Assembly: GCA_019633425.1 (NCBI GenBank)
Contig: WSUB01000164.1
Location: forward strand, 1-52,323
Direction of reading: 5' to 3'
DNA: 52,323 bases
Origin: Tulasnella sp. 424
Lineage: Eukaryota > Basidiomycota > Agaricomycetes > Cantharellales > Tulasnellaceae
The translations under genes and the position numbers were made by a program. Below the pieces are notes generated by a model. That model was not told the origin of the DNA, did not search any database, and saw nothing but the letters and a program-made list of their open reading frames with translations. Numbering within the stretch: the first letter of the stretch is position 1; each line of letters opens with the position of its first letter. Below, piece by piece: positions 1 through 9,077 of the stretch.

Positions 1-459
1 AAGGCTATCTGGTAGTCAAGGGGTTGTTCGTTGTTGTGAGGATCCTGGTGGGAACTGTAATCACCTTCACTATAATCCTCGGAAGGGGATGTGAGACCCC
101 ATAATTTTGTCAAAATCACCTTGTCACCTTGCTCGCCAAGGTCACCTCCACGATGGAAATGGCGCCAGGGTGACGTGCCAACCTACCCTTATGCTCTGCA
201 GGCACAGGCACGCACCCCATGACCGAGGTCCTTCCGACTTCCCACACCCTACCCTCCGCCCGCTCGGGAACTCCCTCACTCCCGGGGTCGCGACCGTTTT
301 TGTCCGCTCATGTCCGCTTATGTCCGCACACCGATTTCGACCGATTTCAGCCAATCACATCGTTCCATTCTCAACACCACTCGACCGATTTTCCCTTCGT
401 CTCACCGCAAGACCAACAATCCCAGCTGGCTCACTTGTCGCTACATACCAGGTAGCTAG

Positions 460-699
460 CTTCATCAAGTCTAACAACTCCGTCAACTCACCCAGTTTGG
501 GTCAATCCCTTCGCTTTGCTACTCCAAGGACTGGTGCTTACTTGGTATGTATCCACCGCTGCCTTTTGCCTTTTGCCATCGATGCGTCGCGCTCACCACC
601 ATCCGCCATTAGAACCTTTCTCGGAATTTCATCGCCCGCAACCAATCGACCAAAATCTCGGGCGCAGTCATCGGTATTGACTTGGGAACCACCAACTCA
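460..699 (+). pseudogene. 5' fragment of mitochondrial Hsp70 (SSC1-type) gene
   Basis: At 652-699 one frame reads KISGAVIGIDLGTTNS, the phosphate-1 loop that opens the ATPase domain of mitochondrial Hsp70 (family wording K-x-x-G-x-V-I-G-I-D-L-G-T-T-N-S). Upstream, about 460-545, a serine/threonine- and arginine-rich stretch resembles a mitochondrial presequence and is followed by a GT donor (GTATGT) near 546, suggesting the first intron was copied too. After TTNS the similarity stops at once and the frame closes within about 15 codons. The rest of the chaperone is absent, so this is a captured or duplicated 5' end and not a working gene. Exact 5' limit unknown. Confidence 0.6.
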
Positions 700-900
700 T
701 ACCTCAGGATGGAACCCTGCCCACACATGACGACTACGGACATTTTCTGAGTGTAAGCCATTCTCCTACCTTTCTCTTTGCCATTTCACTGACTTCTATT
801 TACATTCCTCATCCGCCAGGTCCACTAGTCCGGAAGATGGGCCGGGCTTATCGCGGCCGCAGCCCATCCTCTTGTCCGGATGTCCCTCCGTCACTGCCAC

Positions 901-984
901 GGACAACATGGACAACGGGGACAATGGGGGACAATGGGGACAATGGGGACAATGGGGACAATGGGGACAACAGGGACAACAGTC
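901..984. repeat. 9-bp minisatellite, unit GGGGACAAT
   Basis: About eight head-to-tail units of GGGGACAAT with edge variants (ACAACATGG, ACAACAGGG). The strand is strongly purine/GA-biased. Lies inside the inverted-repeat-bounded segment, between the Hsp70 fragment and the right repeat arm. Confidence 0.85.
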
Positions 985-1035
985 AACCAGGTCCTAATCG
1001 CCCACTCTCGCTCGGTCTCTTGTCGCCCACCGCCA

Positions 1036-1120
1036 AGGATTATAGTGAAGGTGATTACAGTTCCAAGTAGAACTTTGGCGGGGGAGGACCCTGATGGGAA
1101 TTGTAATCACCTACATAATA
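1036..1120. repeat. MITE-like hairpin, upstream of GH25 copy 1
   Basis: The sequence AGGATTATAGTGAAGGTGAT at the left end is answered by an imperfect inverse copy ending near 1120 (GGGAATTGTAATCACC followed by TACATAATACT). Arms are about 28 bp around a GC-rich centre. The same arm occurs again at 51-79. It lies only about 40 bp upstream of the lysozyme TATA box, so it may be part of that promoter. Confidence 0.5.
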
Positions 1121-1158
1121 CTGCCTTCCGAGTCAACTTCTCCAAAGGCTCCGAAGAG

Positions 1159-1166
1159 TATAAAAG
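1159..1166 (+). promoter_or_regulatory. TATA box of GH25 copy 1
   Basis: TATAAAAG in the context GAAGAGTATAAAAGGCCTCC, 52 bp before the ATG at 1218. The same context stands before GH25 copy 2 (7783-7790), so the core promoter was duplicated with the gene. Confidence 0.7.
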
Positions 1167-1217
1167 GCCTCCGTTTCTAGCCGTGGACCTCATACTTCAC
1201 ATCTGACACTGTCGCAT

Positions 1218-2300
1218 ATGAAGTACCTCATTACTTTCGTGACCCTTGCTACGGTTGGATTTGCTTCCACCGTCCCTGCCATCGATGAGACCTCTCTACT
1301 CGAGAAACGAGCTCAGCCTGAAGGAGTCGACGTCGCTTCTTGGCAAGGAGTGAGTGGCTAATATTAGCTCGATCTTGACTACTCGGTCTAATGTTGACTT
1401 TATTTGCGCTTTAGAATGTCAACTGGGCCTCCTTGGGTGTTAGCTTCGCTTACATTAAGGCAACGGAGGGTACCGGTCAGTTGCTTTTAGTCTTTAGAGG
1501 AATTCAAAGACACTGCTTAACGGGCTCTCCAAGGCTATACCAATCCCTACTTCACTTCACAGTACAATGGTTAGGATATTTCTTCCCGTTCATAACTACT
1601 TGCTGTGAACTCAACGCGATTCTGAGACAGGTGCTTATAACGCTGGTTTGATCCGGGGAGCATATCACTTTGCCCGTCCCGATGTATCATCTGGAGCTAC
1701 TCAAGCGAACTATTTTCTTGCTCATGGTGGTGGGTGGAGCAACGACGGCAAGACGCTTCCTGGAGCGCTCGATATCGAGTGTGAGTGTTTTTCACGCTTT
1801 AGTGAAACTGCTCGACATGCTAACGTCACCCGTAGACAACCCTTACGGTGCAACCTGCTACGGCCTTAGTGCCTCATCTATGGTAGCTTGGATTCACGAC
1901 TTTGCCAACACTTATCATGCCGCAACAACTCGGTTCGTCGCAGCTTTTTTAGTCATCGCACCCTCAGTCTCCTCATAAGAGACCCTCCATAGCTACCCTG
2001 TGATTTATACAACCACCGACTGGTGGACCACTTGCACCGGAAACAACAGTGGCTTTGGTACTACTTCACCACTTTGGATTGCTCGCTATGCCTCTTCCCC
2101 CGGAACGCTTCCAGCGGGTTGGAGGTAAATCGTTGCCCCTTTATATACTTAATTCCACAAGTTTCGCTAACCTAGAGCTGTATTTACCCTCCTATAGCTA
2201 TCACACTTTCTGGCAGTACACGTCCACCGGCTCGGGTGTTGGAGACCACGACAGGTTCAACGGTGATACGGCAGGCCTCAAGCGCATGGCAACTGGCTAA
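1218..2300 (+). CDS. Secreted GH25 lysozyme (Chalaropsis-type muramidase), copy 1
   Basis: Seven exons: 1218-1349, 1415-1475, 1534-1569, 1631-1780, 1836-1932, 1993-2124, 2198-2300. The sum is 711 bp, giving 236 residues with no frame break. Residues 1-17 form a hydrophobic signal peptide; a Lys-Arg at 30-31 ([13 protein letters not shown]) looks like a Kex2 processing site just before the mature enzyme. GH25 landmarks in order: GVDVASWQG (Asp38), [34 protein letters not shown] (Asp124 and Glu126, the catalytic pair position), then PLWIARY and the C-terminal [12 protein letters not shown]. Members cleave the beta-1,4 bond of peptidoglycan, so a role against bacteria outside the hypha is likely (inference). 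Paralogue of the gene at 7842. Confidence 0.9.
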
Positions 2301-2440
2301 TATTTACCGTCTGAGTTTCTGTTTTATACCCCAATATCAAATGAAATCGACTGTGAACGCGTGCGTAGTGTGGCATGACTAAGAAAGCCCCATGCTTTGC
2401 GAGTTCTATTGTTTGCACAACTTGTAACGGGATATACGCC

Positions 2441-2585
2441 CTACTCTTCCGCCTCAGAGCCTTCGTCTTCGTCTCCAGATATTTCCTCGTTTTATTTCCT
2501 CGCCCCGGCCATTGCCGTGGCGAGTTCGAGGTTTTCGGTCTCCGAAACGGCTTTTGGCTGAAGGGGGGGGGGGCTGTACTTAGTC
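2441..2585 (-). pseudogene. Dead copy of the last exon of eIF2alpha
   Basis: Bases 2441-2557 have the same length (117 bp) and closely match the final exon of eIF2alpha at 9078-9194 (PKAVSETE ... SEAEE-stop). The intron end with its C-rich tract, to about 2585, is copied too. In this copy a GAA codon has become TAA in the middle of the tail. It sits 141 bp beyond GH25 copy 1, the same spacing as the real exon beyond GH25 copy 2, so one event copied the lysozyme gene and the end of its convergent neighbour. Confidence 0.85.
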
Positions 2586-2593
2586 AGTTCGCT

Positions 2594-2690
2594 ATAATAT
2601 CAACCATAAGCCACAGAGAGACATCCCCTTTGGGCCAGGGCTTGGGTACGGGAGCCCGGGACGTTTTCTTCGAAGTGGGGCAATCGTGTC
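2594..2690 (-). pseudogene. Fragment resembling exon 4 of the 3043-5352 coiled-coil gene
   Basis: The run from AATATCAACCATAAG through CATCCCCTTTGGGCCAGGGC matches 4093-4180 (AATATCATCCATAGG ... CATCCCCTTTGGTCCTGGGC), the start of exon 4 of the minus-strand gene that follows. The match fades beyond about 2690, though short blocks recur to about 2775. It begins where the eIF2alpha copy ends, so it marks a duplication joint. No open frame is kept. Confidence 0.6.
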
Positions 2691-3042
2691 AGGGTCGACG
2701 GCCCTGTGCCCCACGTGGTTGGCTCGGATTTGAATATATACTCTGATAACTACCTTCCCCATCACGAGCAATGATTTGAATTCATGTTCGAGGTCTGGTG
2801 TGACATGCAGCAGCAGTTTAATGCAGATACTTCGGCGTGACACGATGGGGTACGTTAGGCTTTTTAGCAGGGAAGCTGCATGGAGGATGACCGGAGAGGA
2901 AAGGCGGCAGCTGTTTCATTTCTCAACAACGGGGACATGAGCTCACACTCGCACACCACTTGCTGAGGACTTCTATCGAGACAGGAATATATAAATAGCC
3001 ACAAGAGAGATTCAAGACAGTAAGCACACGAGACCGACAACA

Positions 3043-5352
3043 TTAATAAAATGAAAACGAAACAAAAAGACACCATCCGAGGAACAGGTAGAATGGGAAA
3101 AACTTCCCGACATCTTTCCTCGATGAAAGACTCTCCTTCTCCTTCTCCCATTGTATTTGGTTGTCCTGAATAGTCTTCAAGTCTGCGGACAGTCGCTGGG
3201 AAGCAGCCACCGCTTCGAATTTCTCCTTTGTTAGGAGTTTTACCCTAGACTCGCTCGCGACTAGTCGAGCTTTCAACATTTTGACCTCATCCGAGGCTGT
3301 AGAAGGTTGCAATGATGGAGCTGGCGAGAGGGGATGCATGTAGGAGGAGCAGCGGGCGGATCGGGCTGTGGGGCTGCGAGTGGTTGGGGACGTCGAGAAG
3401 GATGAAGAAGGACGGGGCTAAAATTCAAGAAATATGCGAGAGATACTTAATACCAGCTGATGGAGCAGGGTGAGAGCGGGTGCTTACAGTGAAAGGTTTG
3501 GCGGGGCTCTGTGTGGCAATCTTGACGGTGCCAAGCAAGAGTGGGCGAGGGCGCACCTAGAAACAAACCAAGTGAGTATCCAGCTAACATTTCTTATCGA
3601 GGTTACTCACTTTGACTAGTCCAGTGTTATCACATGGCTTCCTTGTCGTCAGTGCCTTCGCTTCCCCGTCCGTCGGAGCGCTTGAAGGAGCACGGCTAGA
3701 TGGGATCACAGATCCCTGCGATGCTACAGCTTCAGCACCAGTTCCGACGTGGGTCGACAGGGTGGAGGGAGGAGCGGCTTGTCGACGTTGTTGATTGGGA
3801 GTGGCTGGTACCTTTGCTTCGCAATCCATTGGAGGACTTGAAGGAGCACGGCAAGACGGGATCACAGATCCCCGCCATGCTACGACTTCAGGACGGGCTC
3901 CGATGTGATTCGGCAGGGTGCAGGGAGGGTCGTCTTGTCGACTTCCGACGTTATGCGAGAAAGGTGACTGAGTCCGGGCGAATGCGGGTTTGGCGGACGG
4001 GACGTTGGGGGCGGTAGGGTGGGAGGGAAGGGCAGCGACCGGCGTTTGCTTCCCAGAGGACTCGGGCTTTATCAAACTCGCAGGTCCTGCCATAATATCA
4101 TCCATAGGTGATCTAGAGGCATCCCCTTTGGTCCTGGGCTTGGGTGCGAGAGCCGGGGACGGTTGGTTCGGCGGGGACTTGACGAGAGTATGGCGCCGAC
4201 CCAGATTATACTGTTTAATGAAGGAAAAAATCGTCGACCTGCAAACCGGATCACGAGTTACAGATTGCCTAGAAGCGATTAGATCGGGGGGGGGGGGGAA
4301 CGTACTGAGGGAGGCAACCCAGGGGATTGCGGCTCTGCAAGCCAGTCACGTCTTTCTGGGTCACTTCCGAGTCAAGTGCCTTTGGAAGGACTGTAGATGC
4401 ATACGATTTAGAGGGATCACTAGTAGAAGCCCCAGAAGTCAGTTTTGGATTCGTATTTGCTCTTAGACCCTAGGACGCGAGGCTACTTACCAGTCAACCT
4501 CCGTGTTACTGCCTTCGGTCTGAGCTTGCGACGCCGGACTAAGCCATTCAACGCCTTGGTCCATGAGCTCGGTGCTGGCGTCAGCTTTGGTTGCCGCCAC
4601 CGCAAAGGAAGAGGAGGAAGAGGCCAAAGAGGCTTGAGGGAAGTTGGGGTCGACCGCGGCGACAGATCTCCGAATCTCAATGTTGAACATCAGGGCTTGA
4701 ATGATCGGATGAACGTCCGCGTCCTCATCTTCAGCGAACGTACACTGGGGGTCTTGGGGACTGCCAGCGGGTCTGGTTAATTCGAGTTCTTGGTCAGAAC
4801 TGCGATCGACCACGTGTGACGTCACGTATGGTGCATCGCGACCCTTCTTCATAACCTTGTCGCCGTAATTGCGGAAGGCGGTCTTGAGACTACCTTTGAC
4901 ATTTGTAGAGTACTGTTCGATTCGATTTGACTGACACTTCAGGAGGTGCTTGTGTCGGATCGAGTCCTTCACCGCGGTCCAATCGGTGGTCTGGATGGAC
5001 GTGGCGGGCTGGACCGACCCCACCGTTGTTGCGGTGCGTCCCTGAGGAGGAGAGAGTTCCTCCGAAACAGACGGTTTCTGGAGGCCCAAGGCAACGCTAT
5101 TAATGCTTGACAGGAGGAGGGTCGCCTCGTATAGGGACTTAGGAGCACTGCGGCTCAGGCCATGCATCCCTGGGGCGGAAGCGAAGCTGAGGTGACAATC
5201 AGTGAGACACACCGGAGCTACAGAAGGCGGAAAAGGGAGAATGAAAGTAGATAGACTACCACTTACCGTGTAAGAGAGAGGGGGAGAGAAGGAAGCTGAA
5301 GAGTCGAAACAATGACCGACTTGAGATCGCGCATCGAGGTTGTGGGTGCCAT
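3043..5352 (-). CDS. Low-complexity protein with C-terminal coiled coil; function unknown
   Basis: Not recognised. Six exons read on the minus strand (5352-5267, 5186-4491, 4419-4306, 4238-3611, 3556-3488, 3417-3043) sum to 1968 bp, 655 residues. The phase fits at every junction, which argues for a real gene. The start MAPTTSMRDLKS was chosen because it splices in frame to RFASAPGMHGL. The middle (exon 4) is Pro/Ser/Ala-rich with an imperfect two-fold repeat of about 45 residues sharing GSVIPS-x-RAPSS. The end has a heptad-like helix (SDEVKMLKARLVASESRV ... IQWEKEKESL). The last 19 codons are very hydrophobic (KFFPFYLFLGWCLFVSFSFY); this may be a tail anchor, or read-through if a further intron was missed. 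Confidence 0.6.
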
Positions 5353-7294
5353 TGCAGTGAGGTAAAATGCAAATTTGCAGGAGTGAGGGATAAGAGATCC
5401 GCTTTGAGAAGAAGCAAAGGAGCTTGGGAAAGGGGATCGAGAAGGTGAGTGGTGGTAGAATTCGAGGGTCTGTGGTTCGAACGGAGTCAGCTATTTAAAT
5501 GGCGTCGATAGTTTGACCAAGTTAGGAACTATCGCTTACGCAAGGCGAGGCCAAGCAGCTAAGCATTCCCTCATGTCACCCCGAATCCAATCTGCCGTTG
5601 CCCAACGCTCTCCCTCACGGGCAACGCGTTCCAAGTTTCAGCTCAGTGGCTGACCCCGACACCCGCAATCCGGCCCAAGTAGTGCATGGCAGGCCAATTT
5701 CCACTCGTTCCCAGCTAGCTTAGGCATGTAAGATGAGAAACTGAGATCATGCATGAATTCCGAGCAGCTATAACTGGCTTCGAACACGTACGCATTGCAT
5801 AAAGCTTCGACCTCGCAAAAGTGGGTGTATCCCGACCAAAAGTTGAGCTTATGGGTACGACCTTAGCGGAGATTGAATGGCCTACCTTCTATCCTCCTCC
5901 CAAAGCCCCTATTGTCCTTGCGCAATGTTGAGAAAAATCTGCACCGTAAATACATCGCCTAAAGGCGATGATCCCGGGAAAACACCAAAGCCCGGCTAGT
6001 CTTATCGCAATCGAGTCCAGCCCTGCACGAGGTTTTGTTAAACACTGGAACGGTTGTTAGTTCCATGATCGTCAAGACCCTGAAATGGCAATCGACTTCA
6101 GGCACATTTGTGTTCGGGCCTGAGATAGCGGCCGGGTTATTATTCTATAAAGCGGCACTCCTTCACTGGGTGTACCCGGTTCGTATAAGCAGTGGTTTCC
6201 GCGTTCGAGTCCGGCTATTCCCATCCAGCATCTTAAGGGCGAGCGACCGAGCTAGGACAAGCCATGAGCTCTTAAGCTATTGGTGCACTTAATTCCACTC
6301 GGGAAATCGCATTCAAAGGCACTGGGTGGATCCGGATGCACGGGGAGCCGACGATAACAGCCGTCCCTGAGGGTTGGCAGGCAACGTAACGTCGTATTTC
6401 TTGAGGTAATAACATCTCATTACTCGAATTTGATATATAATCTAAGATTCTGCTATCGAATAGGTGGCGGGGGGAAGACCGTTCGCCGGCTGTCGTCGCT
6501 CAGACGCTCGGCCTTCCCCGGCAGAGAAGGGATTGTGTTATTGAGAAAAGAATTTATGGAGTATAACGCATCCGGGCGTGCTTGGGCGAAACCACACTAT
6601 ATTGTTGCTGATGGCAAGTAACAAAGGGTTTCGCTCCATAACGTATCCTCCGAACCCGACAGTAGCGAGCATCCTCTTACGTGGCAGGAACCAGATACCT
6701 CTGACCGGCAGAAACCATTTCAGACGGTACGATGGAGATCCTCGGCGTTTACTCATGGTCAAACAGGCTGACGACTCGGATCTACATATGATAATAATAT
6801 AAAGACTAATCTACCTGTCATACAAGGTGAACAGGTTACTAAGCGGATGTCACAATGCATGTTACTGTAATAGTCTATTATGCAGTATCCTATATATTGC
6901 CTGTCATATGTGAAATATTAACATGTTATTATTTGTGGACGCTTTAGGCTGGACGCCTCGGGTCTGAAAAGGCCGCTGATTGGCCGCTCCGAGACATCAC
7001 ACCAACCGTGGAAGAGTCGAGTCACGGGGACTCGAAAATACCAGACGCGGATGAGGGTAGGCGAGCAACCCGATTTGGGTGACTTCTGCGCCTATATAGG
7101 ACGTAGGTACTTGTATAGACATAATTAGGTGGGAGGGAGCCCTTTTTTGGAAGTCCGAGGTAGGGGTCCGGAGGGTGGGGCAGGAGGCCGACCGTATGAC
7201 GCACAGAGTTTGTCCATGGACTCATGGCGCCCCGCGATATTATGACAGCCCTCGCCCTTTGTTCAATCGCTCGAAAGGGTGGCTAATGAAATCA

Positions 7295-7515
7295 GGTTTT
7301 CGCAATGGCCGAAACGGGGTGAAAGGTGAAAGGCGAAAGTGGCGCCATAACAAAGGGGTCGCGAAAACAAGTCTGTTTTCGCCACCCCAAATTTCACGCT
7401 ACGTTTTCGACGAGGCGAACACCCGCGTCCCACTTTCCCCGCGCCTTTTGTCAATTGAAAGACAGGCGAAAACACGCCTGTATCACCGTTTTCGCAAGCG
7501 TTTTCGCCAGGGAAA
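7295..7515. repeat. Cluster of GCGAAAA/TTTTCGC palindromes
   Basis: About eight copies of GCGAAA(A) or its inverse in 220 bp. One pair is a perfect hairpin: GCGAAAACA (7361-7369), loop AGTC, TGTTTTCGC (7374-7382). Others lie at about 7296, 7333, 7404, 7467, 7489 and 7500, with GGCGAAAAC and GTTTTCGCC facing each other. It ends about 270 bp before the GH25 copy 2 TATA box and is absent upstream of copy 1. Confidence 0.7.
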
Positions 7516-7782
7516 AGGCTTAGATACTCCCGGTGTGGGTTGCAAACAAAGTCGGCACCGAACCTTCGGCGAACCTGGCGGGCGATTGGCGGTGTTGGCT
7601 GATCTTGAGGCAGCCCGGCCGCCCTCTCGTCACCCTTCTCCTACATGGAACCCTACCAAGTCAATTTCTGACACTCCGGTTTGTTAAGATACTGCCCACA
7701 TTCTGGGCGTACCGCATGGAAACCCTTGGACGACACGATAGGGTCTTACATACCCTTCAACTTCTCCGATGGCGTCGAAGAG

Positions 7783-7790
7783 TATAAAAG
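7783..7790 (+). promoter_or_regulatory. TATA box of GH25 copy 2
   Basis: TATAAAAG in the same GAAGAGTATAAAAGGCCTCC context as copy 1, 52 bp before the start codon at 7842. Confidence 0.7.
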
Positions 7791-7841
7791 GCCTCCATTT
7801 CTCGCTGTGGGCCTCATACTCCACATCCGACACTATCGTGT

Positions 7842-8931
7842 ATGAAGTACCTCATTACTCTCGTAACCCTTGCTACGGTTGGATTTGCTTCCGTCCTTCC
7901 TGCGATTGATGAGACCTCTCTACTCCAGAAACGAGCTCAGCCTGAAGGGGTCGACGTCTCTGCTCACCAAAGAGTAAGTGGGAATATTATCAGCTCTATC
8001 TTGATTACTCGGTCTAAAGTTGAATTTATTGGTGCTTTAGAATGTCAACTGGGCTTCCTTAGATGTTAGCTTTGCTTACATCAAGGCAACGGAGGGTACT
8101 GGTCAGTTTGTTTGAGTCTTATGAGGAAGACACTGTTTGACTGTACCTCCTAGGCCATATCAATCCCGAGTTTGCTTCACAGTACATTGGTTAGGATATT
8201 TTCTTTCCATTCATAACTACTTGCTAGTGAACTCAACGCGATTCTGACTCTTGACAGGTGCTACTAATGCTGGTTTGATCCGGGGAGCATATCACTTCGC
8301 CCGTCCCGATGTTTCATCTGGAGCTGTTCAGGCGACCTATTTCCTTGCACATGGTGGTGGGTGGAGCAACGACGGCAGGACGCTTCCTGGAGCCCTCGAT
8401 CTCGAGCGTGAGTGTTTTTCACGCTTTCGCGAGACTGCTCGAAATACTAACGTCACCCGTAGATAACCCTAATGGTGCAACCTGCTACGGCCTTAGTGCC
8501 TCATCCATGGTAGCTTGGATTTGCGACTTTGTCAACACTTATCATGCCGCAACAACTCGGTTCGTCGCAGCCTTTTTTTTTAGTCATCGCACCTTCAGTG
8601 TTCCTCATAACAGACCCTATATAGCTATCCTGTGATTTATACAACCACAGCCTGGTGGATTACTTGCACTCGAAACAATAGTGGCTTCGGTAATACTTCG
8701 CCACTTTGGATCGCTCGCTATGGCCCTTCCCCCGGACCGCTTCCAGCCGGATGGGGGTAAGCTATTGCCCTTTCTCTCCCTAGTTCCATATGTCTCGCTA
8801 ACTTAGGAGCCACTTTTACTTCCCATAGGTATCACACTTTCTGGCAGTATACCGACGCCGGCCGGGGTGTTGGCGATCACGACCGCTTCAACGGTGATAT
8901 GGCAGGCCTCAAGCGCATGGCCATCGGCTAG
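7842..8931 (+). CDS. Secreted GH25 lysozyme (Chalaropsis-type muramidase), copy 2
   Basis: Same seven-exon plan as copy 1 with the introns at the same sites (first exon again 132 bp; donors at 7974, 8100s, 8201, 8407, 8573 and 8757). Signal peptide [17 protein letters not shown], Kex2-like Lys-Arg, then [42 protein letters not shown] and YHTFWQY. The catalytic Asp of GVDV and the Asp/Glu of LDLE are kept. Differences from copy 1 include Ser-Trp-Gln-Gly to Ala-His-Gln-Arg after the first catalytic Asp, and TTTDWW to TTAWW. Ends 147 bp from the stop of convergent eIF2alpha. Because its neighbour is intact here and broken at copy 1, this is probably the parental locus. Confidence 0.9.
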
Positions 8932-9077
8932 TATGTACCGTCCGTGTTTCTGCCTTTCCATCCCAATATCGAATGAAATTGACTGTGAAGACATGCGCAC
9001 CGTGGACATGACTAAGAAAGAAAGCCCGATGCTTTGGGAGTTCTATTATTTGCACAACCGGTAACGGGATGCACGTC

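Larger units (their letters stand above)
51..1064. mobile_element. Inverted-repeat-bounded segment carrying host gene fragments (Pack-type element candidate)
   Basis: Bases 51-79 and 1036-1064 are exact inverse complements (29 of 29 by eye, starting GGAACTGTAATC on the left). Between them lie a 5' fragment of a mitochondrial Hsp70 gene, a 9-bp minisatellite and no transposase. The left arm is also repeated directly, with changes, at about 1083-1120, so the right arm can fold on it as a hairpin (GTGATTACA against TGTAATCAC). I infer either a non-autonomous DNA element that captured a gene piece, or two copies of one small hairpin element bracketing unrelated DNA. No target-site duplication was identified. 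The window starts only 50 bp to the left, so the left boundary may be incomplete. Confidence 0.45.
5353..7841. other. 2.5-kb region without a recognisable gene
   Basis: Holds the 5' flank of the coiled-coil gene, AT-rich DNA near 6780-6950, the GCGAAAA/TTTTCGC palindrome cluster at about 7295-7515 and the GH25 copy 2 promoter. Frames open here are short, lack family motifs and show no joinable exons. A tRNA-like T-loop string near 6210 does not fold into an arm. I see no transposase or reverse transcriptase motif. Confidence 0.6.

Noticed and set aside
107..730. 207-codon open frame
   Set aside because: No family match as a whole; its end reads the Hsp70 region out of frame. The informative frame is the one with VIGIDLGTTNS.
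4291..4299. Poly-G runs (also near 2568, 9201 and 36830) as G-quadruplex signals
   Set aside because: At 2568, 4291 and 9201 they are the C-rich tracts of minus-strand introns, so splicing context explains them.
6190..6235. tRNA-like T-loop (GTTCGAGTCC)
   Set aside because: Flanking bases do not pair as a T-stem and no acceptor stem or D-arm is in range.
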